A DNA stretch of 64,000 nt from Pseudoalteromonas sp. XI10 (GCF_001469895.1 NZ_LOPY01000011.1:1-64000), one strand, 5' to 3'; shown: positions 26,467-34,865, numbered from the stretch's first letter. Program-made: numbers and translations. Notes: generated from the letters alone by a model not told the origin.

Positions 26467-26557
26467 GCTATCAGCTATCAGCTATCAGCTATCAGCTATC
26501 AGCTATCAGCTATCAGCTATCAGCTATCAGCTATCAGCTATCAGCTATCAGCTATCA
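26467..26557. repeat. GCTATCA heptamer array, 13 perfect units
   Basis: Thirteen perfect tandem copies, 91 bases. It is followed by a 3-base spacer GGC and then eight copies of TGACGGC. It lies 28 bases beyond the hex operator and about 140 bases upstream of the hex start. Read on the minus strand the unit is TGATAGC, which carries TGA and TAG. Confidence 0.95.
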
Positions 26558-26560
26558 GGC

Positions 26561-26616
26561 TGACGGCTGACGGCTGACGGCTGACGGCTGACGGCTGACG
26601 GCTGACGGCTGACGGC
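26561..26616. repeat. TGACGGC heptamer array, 8 perfect units
   Basis: Eight perfect tandem copies, 56 bases. The last unit touches the gabD stop codon (26617-26619) with no spacer. The unit is a near-complement of GCTATCA (GCTATCA against TGACGGC pairs at five of seven positions plus one wobble), so the two arrays form an imperfect inverted repeat. Confidence 0.95.
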
Positions 26617-28044
26617 TCAAACCTTAACACAAAGATATTTCTCTTCTAGATACTCATCTAACCCTTGATGGCCGCCTTCTCGGCCTAAGCCAGACTGTTT
26701 AACACCGCCAAATGGCGCTACTGGGTTTGAGATAAGGCCTTCGTTAATACCAATCATGCCGTATTCGAGTGCTTCGCTTACGCGATAAACTTGCTTGATG
26801 TTTTCACTATAAAAATACGCAGCTAAACCGTAAGGGACGTCGTTCGCAAGCTGAAGTACTTCTTCTTCATCATCAAAGGCGATTATGCTGACTACAGGGC
26901 CAAACACTTCATCATGATAGATATCCATCTCTGGTGTCACATCGGTTAAAATTAATGGCGCTTGAAAGCTACCTTCAAGCTCGCTGTTATCACCGATTAA
27001 CGACGCCCCTTTATCAACCGCATCTTGCACAAGCGTTTGTACTTTCTCTTTTGCTTTAGGGTAAATTAATGGGCCGATATCTACCCCGTCATCTAGACCA
27101 TTTCCTACCTTCAACTCAGCCACTTTGTCTGTGAGTTTTTCGAGCACCGTTTCAAGCACTGAGCGCTGAACAAAAATTCGGTTAGCGGCAACACAGGTTT
27201 GCCCTGCGTTTCTAAACTTAGCCCCCATTAGGCCAGCAACAGCCTCATCTAAATCGGCATTATCGAAAATAATGAACGGGGCATTGCCACCAAGCTCCAT
27301 TGACGTTTGTTTAATTGTTGAAGCGCACTGTGATAGTAACTGCTTACCTACACCGGTTGAGCCTGTGAATGTGAACTTACGCACACGCTCCGACTCGGTC
27401 ATGATCTCACCCACCATTTTTGCGTTTTCGGAGACCACCACGTTCAGCGCACCTTTTACAAACCCTGCTTTATCAGCAAGGTAGGCTAAGGCAATAGCGC
27501 ATAATGGCGTATGCTCCGAAGGTTTAATCACAAAACTACAACCCGCGGCATAAGCGGGTGCCACTTTACGGGTGATCATAGCAATCGGGAAATTCCAAGG
27601 TGTAATACCAGCTACCACACCAATTGGCTGCTTTATCGTTGTTAAACGATGCTTGCTGTCAGTAGCAGGAATTGTGTCGCCATAACTGCGCTTTGCTTCT
27701 TCACTAAACCATTTAATAAAGCCTGCACCGTATTCCACTTCGCCCAAGGCTTCTTTTAAAGGCTTCCCCTGCTCTTTAGTCATTAACTCAGCAAGCTGTT
27801 GCTTGTGCTCAATAACCAACTCATACCATCGGCGCAGCGTTTCACTACGTTCGGTTGCAGTTGTTTGCTTTAGTTTGCTAAATGCCTCGTCAGCACTTTT
27901 TAAAGCCAGCTCAACCCCGGCTTCATCAATATCAGAAACCTGAGTAATTGCCTCTGCGGTTGCGGGGTTATCTACACTAAAACGCTGGCTCGTAGAATAA
28001 AAGTCACCGTCGATAAACGAATCAGAAAAAACCAAATCAGACAT
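26617..28044 (-). CDS. gabD: NAD(P)-dependent succinate-semialdehyde dehydrogenase
   Basis: Cytoplasmic aldehyde dehydrogenase oxidising succinate semialdehyde to succinate, as in GABA breakdown. The 475-residue protein has the fold signature TPWNFPIAM (Asn151), the NAD loop FTGSTGVGK, the general base Glu250 in MELGGNAP and the nucleophile Cys284 in GQTCVAANR. The length and the closing APFGGVKQSGLGREGG match GabD. No gabT is adjacent, so it stands alone. It is bracketed by heptamer arrays: 17 bases upstream of its start (GGAGG site within) and directly after its stop. Glutarate semialdehyde is another possible substrate. Confidence 0.9.
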   Translation of the reverse strand: MSDLVFSDSFIDGDFYSTSQRFSVDNPATAEAITQVSDIDEAGVELALKSADEAFSKLKQTTATERSETLRRWYELVIEHKQQLAELMTKEQGKPLKEALGEVEYGAGFIKWFSEEAKRSYGDTIPATDSKHRLTTIKQPIGVVAGITPWNFPIAMITRKVAPAYAAGCSFVIKPSEHTPLCAIALAYLADKAGFVKGALNVVVSENAKMVGEIMTESERVRKFTFTGSTGVGKQLLSQCASTIKQTSMELGGNAPFIIFDNADLDEAVAGLMGAKFRNAGQTCVAANRIFVQRSVLETVLEKLTDKVAELKVGNGLDDGVDIGPLIYPKAKEKVQTLVQDAVDKGASLIGDNSELEGSFQAPLILTDVTPEMDIYHDEVFGPVVSIIAFDDEEEVLQLANDVPYGLAAYFYSENIKQVYRVSEALEYGMIGINEGLISNPVAPFGGVKQSGLGREGGHQGLDEYLEEKYLCVKV

Positions 28045-28061
28045 AGAACCTCCAAGTAAAA

Positions 28062-28152
28062 GCTATCAGCTATCAGCTATCAGCTATCAGCTATCAGCTA
28101 TCAGCTATCAGCTATCAGCTATCAGCTATCAGCTATCAGCTATCAGCTATCA
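28062..28152. repeat. GCTATCA heptamer array, 13 perfect units, in the gabD leader
   Basis: Thirteen perfect tandem copies, exactly the same number and orientation as at 26467-26557. It begins 17 bases upstream of the gabD start and ends at the predicted gabD promoter, so it would form most of the 5' untranslated leader. On the gabD strand the unit TGATAGC places TGA and TAG in all three frames. Confidence 0.95.
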
Positions 28153-28154
28153 AA

Positions 28155-28182
28155 AACATAAAACCTGAGAGATCAATGTAAA
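28155..28182 (-). promoter_or_regulatory. Possible gabD promoter
   Basis: On the minus strand: -35 TTTACA (28177-28182), 16-base spacer, -10 TATGTT (28155-28160). Transcription would start within the first heptamer unit and run through the 13-unit array. The match is moderate only. Confidence 0.4.
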
Positions 28183-28238
28183 GCTATTTCAGTTCATTAA
28201 CACAAAGAACTAAACCTCTATCTCGATCTGCTAAAAAC

Positions 28239-28259
28239 TGACGGCTGAAAGCTGACAGC
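28239..28259. repeat. Three-unit degenerate heptamer, opposite orientation
   Basis: TGACGGC, TGAAAGC, TGACAGC. These are the complements of the three units at 21345-21365 in reversed order. It follows the 13-unit GCTATCA array by 86 bases, repeating the array order GCTATCA then TGACGGC in decayed form. Confidence 0.75.
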
Positions 28260-28270
28260 TCTAAAATAAA

Positions 28271-28307
28271 AAACCGCTGTAGAGACTAAGCAACTACAGC
28301 GGTTTTT
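28271..28307 (-). terminator. Terminator of the isc operon
   Basis: Stem AAACCGCTGTAG with its complement (28294-28305), an 11-base loop and T-runs on both strands. It lies 23 bases after the fdx stop. Confidence 0.88.
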
Positions 28308-28329
28308 ACGAAATCAAAGCCGTTAAAAA

Positions 28330-28668
28330 TTAATGCTCTTCATTAACGATATTGAGATTATACTTTGGAATTTCAACCACTAAATCTTCATCTTTGATCA
28401 CCGCTTGGCAACCAAGGCGTGATTCAGGCTCAAGACCCCATGCTTTATCTAGCATGTCATCTTCTAGCTCATCACTTTCATCTAAAGAGTCAAAGCCTTC
28501 ACGGATGACTAAGTGGCATGTTGTACACGCACATGATTTTTCACATGCATGTGGAATGCTAATACCATTCTTTAGCGCAACATCTAATACCGTTTCACCT
28601 GCAGGAGCTTCAATAGCAGCGCCTTCTGGGCATAACTCTTCGTGTGGAAGAAAAATAATTTGTGGCAT
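28330..28668 (-). CDS. fdx: [2Fe-2S] ferredoxin of the Isc system
   Basis: Supplies electrons for Fe-S cluster assembly on IscU. The 112-residue protein has the adrenodoxin-type cluster motif ACEKSCACTTCHLV, with three of the four ligand cysteines, and a fourth in RLGCQAV near residue 88. Length matches E. coli Fdx. It is the last gene of the operon, 11 bases after hscA, and is followed by a terminator. No iscX gene follows, unlike in E. coli. Confidence 0.95.
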   Translation of the reverse strand: MPQIIFLPHEELCPEGAAIEAPAGETVLDVALKNGISIPHACEKSCACTTCHLVIREGFDSLDESDELEDDMLDKAWGLEPESRLGCQAVIKDEDLVVEIPKYNLNIVNEEH

Positions 28669-28679
28669 ACCTTACCTCG

Positions 28680-30542
28680 TTAAACTTCGTCTACTGACTG
28701 CCCTTGCAGCGCTTTTTTGATTGATGCATCCATTCTACGAGCAGCAAATTCGCTACTTGCATTGTCTACAGCTTCAATCGCTGCTTTAATTTCTGCAGGT
28801 GTTGTTGCGCTTTCGCGTACGGCAACAAGTTTAGCAATTTCTGCTTTTAACGCATCTAATTCTTGTTCATCAAGTAATGCACTGTCGGTTGCCAGTGATG
28901 CTTCAAGCGCTTCAACAACACGTAACGCTTCAACTTGCTGCTCTTTAAGCATACGCGCTTGCATGTCGTCTTTAGCGTTAGTCATTGACTCTTTAAGCAT
29001 GTTTGCAACTTGATCATCCGATAAACCAAATGATGGTTTGACCTGAATTTCAGCTTGCACACCAGTTGATTTTTCCATTGCCGATACACTTAATAGGCCA
29101 TCAGCATCAACTTTAAAGGTTACGCGAATGTGCGCAGCACCAGCAGCCATGGCCGGAATACCTTTTAAGCTGAATTTTGCCAACGAACGACAATCATCAA
29201 CTAGCTCACGCTCACCTTGTAATACATGCAGTGACATAGCAGTTTGACCATCTTTGAAAGTAGTAAACTCTTGTGCACGTGCAACAGGGATCGTAGTGTT
29301 ACGTGGAATGATTTTCTCAACCAAGCCACCCATGGTTTCAAGACCTAGCGACAGTGGTAATACGTCTAATAGCAACATGTCTGAATCTGGCTTATTGCCA
29401 ACCAATACATCTGCTTGCAGTGCTGCACCGAGTGCAACTACGCGATCTGGGTCGATAGAAGTCAGTGGCTCTTTATCAAAAAATGCAGCAACTTGAGAGC
29501 GTACAATTGGCATGCGAGTCGAGCCGCCAACCATTACAACTTGCAGTACTTCTTCGTTCTCGATACCGGCATCTTTTACTGCACGGCGACAAGAGCGTAG
29601 TGTTTTCTTCACAAGACTAAGAGCAAGCTCATCAAACGTTTCGCGAGTAACTTCAACCTTGTGGCTTTGACCATCAAACTCTAAACCAACATTGACAGTT
29701 TGGTATTGGCTTAGCGCTTCTTTACACGCTTTTGCTTTATTGATGAATAAACGCAATACCGATGCAGAAAGCTCGCTAACACCCGTTTGTTTTTTGAAGT
29801 AATCAACTAGTAGCGAGTCAAAATCGTCACCACCAAGGCTTGAGTCACCACCAGTCGCAAGCACTTCAAATACACCTTGGTGTAAACGTAAAATAGAAAT
29901 ATCGAAGGTACCGCCACCTAAATCGTATACGGCGATAATGCCTTCTTGGCCTGAGTCAAGGCCATAAGCTACAGCCGCAGCCGTTGGCTCGTTTAATAAA
30001 CGTAATACTTTAATACCTGCAAGCTCTGCTGCATCTTTGGTGCTTTGACGCTGTGCATCATCAAAATAAGCTGGCACAGTAATAACCGCGCCTAAGATGT
30101 CTTGGCCTGCAAAGCTGTCTTCTGCGCGCAGTTTTAATGCTTTTAAAATTTCACTCGATGCAGTAACAGGGCTAATTGCACCCGCAACCGTGCTGATTGC
30201 TAACGAGCCATCATGCTCACAAAATTCGTACGGCAGTTGGCCATAGCTTTTTTCGATTTCAGACTGAGTTTTACCTAAAAAACGCTTAACTGAAATTAGT
30301 GTGTTTGCAGGGTCTTGAGTAGCAGCTGCAACCGCTCGCTCACCAACCACAATGTTATCTGCTTGGTATTGCACTACCGATGGTAGCATCGCGTTGCCTG
30401 CTAAATCAGTTAGTGTGCGCGCTTCGCCGCTTTGCACTGTTGCAACTAACGAGTTAGTTGTACCAAGGTCAATACCGACTGCTAATTTGTGCTCATGTGG
30501 TGCCGCGCTCTGCCCCGGCTCAGCAATTTGCAATAATGCCAT
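28680..30542 (-). CDS. hscA: Fe-S assembly chaperone HscA
   Basis: Specialised Hsp70 that works with HscB to release Fe-S clusters from IscU. The 620-residue protein has the DnaK ATPase signatures [12 protein letters not shown] (about 24-35), [13 protein letters not shown] and [13 protein letters not shown], then the substrate-binding beta domain and helical lid. The linker reads [10 protein letters not shown]. It lies between hscB and fdx in the standard isc order. The 47-base gap to hscB has no obvious promoter. Confidence 0.96.
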   Translation of the reverse strand: MALLQIAEPGQSAAPHEHKLAVGIDLGTTNSLVATVQSGEARTLTDLAGNAMLPSVVQYQADNIVVGERAVAAATQDPANTLISVKRFLGKTQSEIEKSYGQLPYEFCEHDGSLAISTVAGAISPVTASSEILKALKLRAEDSFAGQDILGAVITVPAYFDDAQRQSTKDAAELAGIKVLRLLNEPTAAAVAYGLDSGQEGIIAVYDLGGGTFDISILRLHQGVFEVLATGGDSSLGGDDFDSLLVDYFKKQTGVSELSASVLRLFINKAKACKEALSQYQTVNVGLEFDGQSHKVEVTRETFDELALSLVKKTLRSCRRAVKDAGIENEEVLQVVMVGGSTRMPIVRSQVAAFFDKEPLTSIDPDRVVALGAALQADVLVGNKPDSDMLLLDVLPLSLGLETMGGLVEKIIPRNTTIPVARAQEFTTFKDGQTAMSLHVLQGERELVDDCRSLAKFSLKGIPAMAAGAAHIRVTFKVDADGLLSVSAMEKSTGVQAEIQVKPSFGLSDDQVANMLKESMTNAKDDMQARMLKEQQVEALRVVEALEASLATDSALLDEQELDALKAEIAKLVAVRESATTPAEIKAAIEAVDNASSEFAARRMDASIKKALQGQSVDEV

Positions 30543-30589
30543 AATGCTCTTTTTAAACTCTTAAATAGCTGTTGTGTAACAACTAACGA

Positions 30590-31117
30590 TTAATCATCAA
30601 ATAAACTGTCTTCAATACGCTCTAGTTCATCGCGTAACTTATAAACAAACTTCAATTTACGAATATTGTCAGCGGCAGCTTGCCATTGTTGCTCATCATT
30701 ACTTGCCAGCTGAACGGCTAATTCACTGCTGTATTGTTTATCGAGTTGTTTAATTTGTGCTTCAAACTGGGCAATTGCTGCATCAGGATCTGCGGCATTT
30801 TCAAGTTCTTCTAATTCTTCACGCAGCTCCATTTGCTGCATTAAGAATAGCGGGTCTTGTAATGTTTGTTGCTCGGCGCGAATATCAACACCAAGCTCGC
30901 TTAGCATGTACTCAGCACGTTTTACCGGGTGTTTTAAGGTTTGTAATGCATCATTGATTTCTGCTGCATTTTGCACAGCAAGTAATTTATCACGGCTGCT
31001 AGAGCTTGCGTGGCGATCTGGGTGAACTGCACGTTGCAGCTCAAGGTAGTGTTTATTAATAGTCGCTAAATCAATGTTGTAATCTACTGGAATTGCAAAT
31101 AACTCAAAGTAACGCAT
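30590..31117 (-). CDS. hscB: J-domain co-chaperone HscB
   Basis: Binds IscU and brings it to HscA. The 175-residue protein has the N-terminal J-domain (YFELFAIPVDYNID, with the HPD motif in AVHPDRHAS near residue 33) and a C-terminal helical domain rich in Glu and Gln. The start at 31117 has GGA eight bases upstream and gives MRYFELF as in E. coli; a TTG four codons earlier is less likely. A hairpin between it and iscA (31151-31172) may adjust expression of the chaperone half of the operon. Confidence 0.94.
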   Translation of the reverse strand: MRYFELFAIPVDYNIDLATINKHYLELQRAVHPDRHASSSSRDKLLAVQNAAEINDALQTLKHPVKRAEYMLSELGVDIRAEQQTLQDPLFLMQQMELREELEELENAADPDAAIAQFEAQIKQLDKQYSSELAVQLASNDEQQWQAAADNIRKLKFVYKLRDELERIEDSLFDD

Positions 31118-31150
31118 TACATAATCCAACTCGGTAAACAGGAAAGAACA

Positions 31151-31172
31151 AAGCCCTACATAGGCAGGGCTT
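31151..31172 (-). terminator. Hairpin between iscA and hscB
   Basis: AAGCCCT and AGGGCTT pair around an 8-base loop. On the minus strand it is followed by TTTG, so it may be a weak terminator or an RNA-processing or stability element inside the isc operon. Confidence 0.5.
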
Positions 31173-31195
31173 CAAGCAAAGAAAGTTTTATAAGC

Positions 31196-31519
31196 TTAAA
31201 CGGTGAAGCTTTCGCCGCAACCACACTCATCGGCTTGGTTCGGGTTGTTAAACTTAAACCCTTCGTTCAAACCTTCTTTGGTGTAATCAAGCTCAGTACC
31301 ATCAATGTAGACTAAGCTTTTAGCATCAACGATAACTTTCACACCACGGCTTTCAAAAATTTCGTCGCCGTCTGCTAACTCATCAACAAATTCAAGAACA
31401 TAAGCAAGACCTGAACAGCCCGTCGTTTTAATGCCAACGCGTAGGCCAATGCCTTTGCCGCGATTTGCTAAAAATGATTCTACGCGGTTTGCTGCCGCAT
31501 CTGTCAATGTCACTGCCAT
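31196..31519 (-). CDS. iscA: Fe-S cluster assembly protein IscA
   Basis: A-type carrier that moves iron or Fe-S clusters to apoproteins. The 107-residue protein has the three family cysteines in [14 protein letters not shown] (Cys35) and DECGCGESF (near residues 99 and 101). Length matches E. coli IscA exactly. It lies 11 bases after iscU. Confidence 0.96.
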   Translation of the reverse strand: MAVTLTDAAANRVESFLANRGKGIGLRVGIKTTGCSGLAYVLEFVDELADGDEIFESRGVKVIVDAKSLVYIDGTELDYTKEGLNEGFKFNNPNQADECGCGESFTV

Positions 31520-31530
31520 GAATTTATCTC

Positions 31531-31914
31531 TTACTTCGCTTGTTTGCTTTTGTAGTCAGCAATTGCTGCTTGAATCGCGTCTTCTGCTAAAATTGAACAG
31601 TGAATTTTCACTGGCGGTAATTCAAGCTCAGCACTGATATCAGTGTTTTTGATTGTTGCAGCTTCATCTAATGTTTTGCCTTTTACCCACTCAGTTACAA
31701 GTGAAGAAGAAGCGATTGCGCTACCACAACCATATGTTTTGAATTTTGCGTCTTCAATTACACCTTCTGATGATACTTTGATTTGCAATTTCATTACGTC
31801 ACCACATGCTGGTGCACCCACCATACCTGTTGCAACTGACGGATCATTTTTGTCTAAAGCACCCACGTTACGTGGATTTTCAACATGATCGATTACTTTA
31901 TCACTATAAGCCAT
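31531..31914 (-). CDS. iscU: Fe-S scaffold protein IscU
   Basis: Scaffold on which the [2Fe-2S] cluster is built. The 127-residue protein carries Cys37 in [10 protein letters not shown], Cys63 in [11 protein letters not shown], Cys106 in HCSILAED and the HscA-binding LPPVK sequence. It is nearly colinear with E. coli IscU. It lies 40 bases after iscS. Confidence 0.97.
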   Translation of the reverse strand: MAYSDKVIDHVENPRNVGALDKNDPSVATGMVGAPACGDVMKLQIKVSSEGVIEDAKFKTYGCGSAIASSSLVTEWVKGKTLDEAATIKNTDISAELELPPVKIHCSILAEDAIQAAIADYKSKQAK

Positions 31915-31954
31915 AATACTATCCTCACTACCTGCTAGCGGCGGCGATCACTGA

Positions 31955-33172
31955 TTAGTGATGCGCCCACTCAACTGAATCTAAATCAATACCTTCTTGA
32001 TGCATTTCCCATAGAGGAGACATCTCACGTAAACGGCCGATCGAGTTTTTGATTAGTTCAACGGTGTAATCAATCTCTTCTTCAGTCGTAAAGCGGCCAA
32101 TGCTGAAACGAATTGAGCTGTGTGCTAACTCGTCATTACGGCCTAATGCACGTAGTACATAAGAAGGCTCTAAGCTTGCTGAGGTACAGGCTGAGCCTGA
32201 TGAAACAGCAATGTCTTTAACAGCCATTAATAACGACTCACCTTCAACAAAGTTGAAGCTGATATTTACAATACCTGGAACTGAGTGACTTGGTTCACCA
32301 TTGAAGTAAACTTCGTCCATATCAGCCATGATGCCATCAATCAGACGCTTACGAAGTGCGCTGATGTGTGCATGGTCTTTTTCGAAATCTTCTTTAGCGA
32401 TTCTAAATGCCGCACCCATACCAACTAATTGGTGAGTAGCTAGTGTGCCTGAACGCATACCACGCTCATGACCACCACCGTGCATTTGCGCTTCTAAACG
32501 TGCACGTGGCTTACGACGAACATAAAGTGCGCCAACACCTTTCGGGCCATATACTTTGTGGCCAGAGAACGACATAAAATCTACTTTTAACTGTTGCACG
32601 TCGATAAGTACTTTACCTGCGCTTTGTGCAGCATCTACGTGGAACATAATTTTGCGCTCACGGCACATTTCGCCGATTGTCGCGATATCTTGGATAACAC
32701 CTAGCTCGTTATTTACGTGCATTACGCTCACAAGTACTGTGTCGTCACGCATAGCAGCTTCAAGCTTTTTAAGGTCAAGTAAACCGTTTTCTTCAACGTC
32801 CATATAGGTTACTTCGAAACCTTGACGCTCTAGTTCACGACACGTATCAAGCACTGCTTTGTGCTCTGTTTTAACAGTGATAACGTGCTTGCCTTTCTTC
32901 TTATAGAACTGCGCAGCACCTTTAATTGCTAGGTTGTTTGATTCTGTAGCACCTGAAGTGAAAACAATTTCACGCGGGTCAGCGTTGATCAGATCAGCAA
33001 TATCTGTACGCGCTTGGTCAACCGCTTCTTCTGCTTGCCAACCAAAACGGTGTGAGCGTGATGCAGGGTTACCAAAATTACCGTCCATAGTCAGGCATTG
33101 CATCATTTCTTTTGCCACACGTTCATCAACAGGCGTGGTTGCTGCGTAATCTAAATAAATCGGTAACTTCAT
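31955..33172 (-). CDS. iscS: Cysteine desulfurase IscS
   Basis: PLP enzyme that takes sulfur from cysteine for Fe-S clusters, tRNA thiolation and cofactors. The 405-residue protein has the PLP lysine in [12 protein letters not shown] and the mobile-loop cysteine in [16 protein letters not shown]. The start at 33172 gives [19 protein letters not shown] with a GGAGAG site, matching E. coli; the longer frame adds seven residues without support. It lies 22 bases after iscR. Confidence 0.97.
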   Translation of the reverse strand: MKLPIYLDYAATTPVDERVAKEMMQCLTMDGNFGNPASRSHRFGWQAEEAVDQARTDIADLINADPREIVFTSGATESNNLAIKGAAQFYKKKGKHVITVKTEHKAVLDTCRELERQGFEVTYMDVEENGLLDLKKLEAAMRDDTVLVSVMHVNNELGVIQDIATIGEMCRERKIMFHVDAAQSAGKVLIDVQQLKVDFMSFSGHKVYGPKGVGALYVRRKPRARLEAQMHGGGHERGMRSGTLATHQLVGMGAAFRIAKEDFEKDHAHISALRKRLIDGIMADMDEVYFNGEPSHSVPGIVNISFNFVEGESLLMAVKDIAVSSGSACTSASLEPSYVLRALGRNDELAHSSIRFSIGRFTTEEEIDYTVELIKNSIGRLREMSPLWEMHQEGIDLDSVEWAHH

Positions 33173-33194
33173 TTCTCTCTCCGCTTTCGTCAAG

Positions 33195-33686
33195 CTACAG
33201 TTGACAGCTTACTTGAATGTTTTCCAGTTGCTTAATTGCATTGTTGATGCTGTTATCTTGGCGCGATGCGACTTCTTTCACATCTGACTTTTCCACCAAT
33301 TCAGCAAGGGTAATACTATTTAAAAACTCTTCGATACGTGCGCTTAAGTCCGACCATAAGGTATGAGTCAAACAACGCATGCCGCTTTGGCAGCCACCCG
33401 TTGCATTGTGGCAACGTGTTGCATCAACAGACTCATCAACGGCGTTAATCACATCGCCGACAGAAATCTCGTTCGCTTCTCGACCTAATAAATATCCGCC
33501 ACCAGGGCCACGCACAGAGGTCACAAGGCCATTTTTACGTAAACGGGCGAATAATTGTTCAAGGTAAGATAACGAAATCTCTTGGCGTTCAGAAATATCG
33601 GCAAGAGGCACTGCACCCACATTTGTATGTAGTGCAACATCCAACATGGCGGTTACTGCGTATCTGCCTTTTGATGTTAACTTCAT
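33195..33686 (-). CDS. iscR: Fe-S cluster-responsive regulator IscR
   Basis: Rrf2-family repressor of the isc operon when it carries [2Fe-2S]. The 163-residue protein has the N-terminal winged helix ([19 protein letters not shown]) and cluster ligands Cys92, Cys99, Cys105 and His108 in a segment one residue longer than in E. coli. The start at 33686 matches the family; an in-frame extension of 12 residues is unlikely. Three IscR-type sites lie upstream (33729-33843), so autorepression is expected. Confidence 0.95.
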   Translation of the reverse strand: MKLTSKGRYAVTAMLDVALHTNVGAVPLADISERQEISLSYLEQLFARLRKNGLVTSVRGPGGGYLLGREANEISVGDVINAVDESVDATRCHNATGGCQSGMRCLTHTLWSDLSARIEEFLNSITLAELVEKSDVKEVASRQDNSINNAIKQLENIQVSCQL

Positions 33687-33722
33687 GGAGCCCCCGATGT
33701 TACTGCACGCTAAGGTGTGCAA

Positions 33723-33758
33723 ATTTTAATTACCAGACCAAAATAGTCAAGTATTATA
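33723..33758 (-). promoter_or_regulatory. iscR proximal promoter and IscR site 1
   Basis: Minus strand: -35 TTGACT (33745-33750), 16-base spacer, -10 TAAAAT (33723-33728). The -35 and spacer lie inside an IscR type-1-like dyad (33729-33754: ATACTTGACT on one side, GGTCTGGTAAT on the other). An extra -10 TATAAT (33753-33758), with TTGATG (33775-33780) 16 bases upstream, may be a second start. Confidence 0.78.
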
Positions 33759-33779
33759 TAAGCTATAAGCTCAGCATCA

Positions 33780-33804
33780 ATACCTGACCTTTTTGGTCAA
33801 GTAT
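33780..33804 (-). promoter_or_regulatory. IscR site 2 (best dyad)
   Basis: A 25-base dyad with half-sites ATACTTGACC and GGTCAGGTAT around AAAAA. This is the closest of the three to the E. coli IscR type-1 consensus as I know it. It lies 51 bases upstream of site 1. Confidence 0.78.
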
Positions 33805-33811
33805 TGAGTAC

Positions 33812-33843
33812 ATTTTAATTACCTGAGTAATTTAGTCAAGTAT
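33812..33843 (-). promoter_or_regulatory. IscR site 3 with distal promoter
   Basis: A dyad at 33818-33843 (ATACTTGACT ... CTCAGGTAAT), with the same layout as site 1: -35 TTGACT (33834-33839), 16-base spacer, -10 TAAAAT (33812-33817). It looks like a duplicate of the proximal promoter. It begins 29 bases after the trmJ stop. Confidence 0.72.
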
Positions 33844-33871
33844 TATGATGAATAAAGCTTATAACCTAAAC

Positions 33872-34594
33872 TTATTTAATAGACTTATTAATTGAGGTAA
33901 GAATACCGCGTAAGATGTTCATCTCAGCTTCTTCTGGACGTGCGCGGTTAAATAAGCGACGTAGTTTAGTCATCACCATGCCAGGATGCTGTTTGATGAT
34001 AAAGCCTGTGTCGTTTAGCGTTTGCTCTAAGTGCTCGTAGAACAGCTCTGTTTGCTTCGCATTTGGGTAGGTTGCTTCGTCTTCTTCTTGTACTTTTGGC
34101 TGCTTGTTCAAAAAAGCCATACGTGTTTCATAACTTAATGTTTGCACGGCCATTGCTAGATTTAGTGAGCTGTATTCAGGATTTGCAGGAATACATACGT
34201 GGTAGTTACATTGTTGTAGTTCTTCGTTAGTTAAACCACTATTTTCGCGACCAAACACAAGTGCAACAGGGCCATGCTCAGCCTCAGCCACTAGTTTTTC
34301 ACCACATTCACGCGGCTCAACCATAGGCCAAGATAAAGTACGTGAGCGTGCGCTGGTACCAATTGTTAAGCCACAATCAGCAATCGCATCTGCCAGTGTA
34401 TCAACAACTACTGTTTTACCTAAAACATCAGTTGCACCGGCAGCAAGCGCACTCGCATGACTGTCAATTTCACAAGCAGGATCAACTAGATATAAATTTG
34501 ATAAGCCCATCGTTTTCATAGCACGTGCCGCTGAGCCAATATTACCAGAATGTGATGTGTTAACTAATACGATACGAATATCATCAAGTGTCAT
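33872..34594 (-). CDS. trmJ: tRNA (cytidine/uridine-2'-O-)-methyltransferase TrmJ
   Basis: SPOUT-fold methyltransferase that modifies position 32 of several tRNAs using SAM. The 240-residue protein has [20 protein letters not shown] (6-25), [28 protein letters not shown] and the knot region [16 protein letters not shown]. It is close to E. coli TrmJ in sequence and length. Transcribed towards iscR, which is a common gammaproteobacterial order. A -10 TATAAT (34631-34636) lies just before a heptamer array that would supply its -35 region. Confidence 0.95.
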   Translation of the reverse strand: MTLDDIRIVLVNTSHSGNIGSAARAMKTMGLSNLYLVDPACEIDSHASALAAGATDVLGKTVVVDTLADAIADCGLTIGTSARSRTLSWPMVEPRECGEKLVAEAEHGPVALVFGRENSGLTNEELQQCNYHVCIPANPEYSSLNLAMAVQTLSYETRMAFLNKQPKVQEEDEATYPNAKQTELFYEHLEQTLNDTGFIIKQHPGMVMTKLRRLFNRARPEEAEMNILRGILTSINKSIK

Positions 34595-34630
34595 TGCGTT
34601 GTTACTTACTGAAAGTCAAAAATTGCGGGG

Positions 34631-34659
34631 ATTATAACATAGCTATCAGCTATCAGCTA
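34631..34659 (-). promoter_or_regulatory. Likely trmJ promoter with -35 inside a heptamer array
   Basis: On the minus strand TATAAT (34631-34636), then the GC-rich CCCCGC. The heptamer array begins five bases away, at 34642. With normal spacing the -35 would fall within the array, where no TTGACA is present; the nearest choices are TGATAG units. Confidence 0.5.
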
Positions 34660-34690
34660 TCAGCTATCAGCTATCAGCTATCAGCTATCA
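34642..34690. repeat. GCTATCA heptamer array, 7 units
   Basis: Seven perfect copies, 49 bases, ending at a 3-base spacer GTC. It sits in the divergent trmJ-suhB region, 47 bases from the trmJ start. Confidence 0.95.
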
Positions 34691-34693
34691 GTC

Positions 34694-34742
34694 TGACGGC
34701 TGACGGCTGACGGCTGACGGCTGACGGCTGACGGCTGACGGC
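34694..34742. repeat. TGACGGC heptamer array, 7 units
   Basis: Seven perfect copies, equal in number to the GCTATCA array on the other side of the 3-base spacer. Together they form a balanced 101-base imperfect inverted repeat. A 20-base direct repeat beginning TCTGACCACTAACC follows at 34759 and 34779. Confidence 0.95.
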
Positions 34743-34865
34743 TCAACGATATCTAACTTCTGACCACTAACCACTTCCTCTGACCACTAACCCCTTCTTC
34801 CGAAATTAAATCAACAACAAAATCAGAACTGTACAAAAAACGAACTAATTTATTCGAGTTTATTG

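Noticed and set aside
26467-26616. CRISPR array
   Set aside because: The units are 7 bases with no spacers; there are no cas genes. These are simple tandem arrays.
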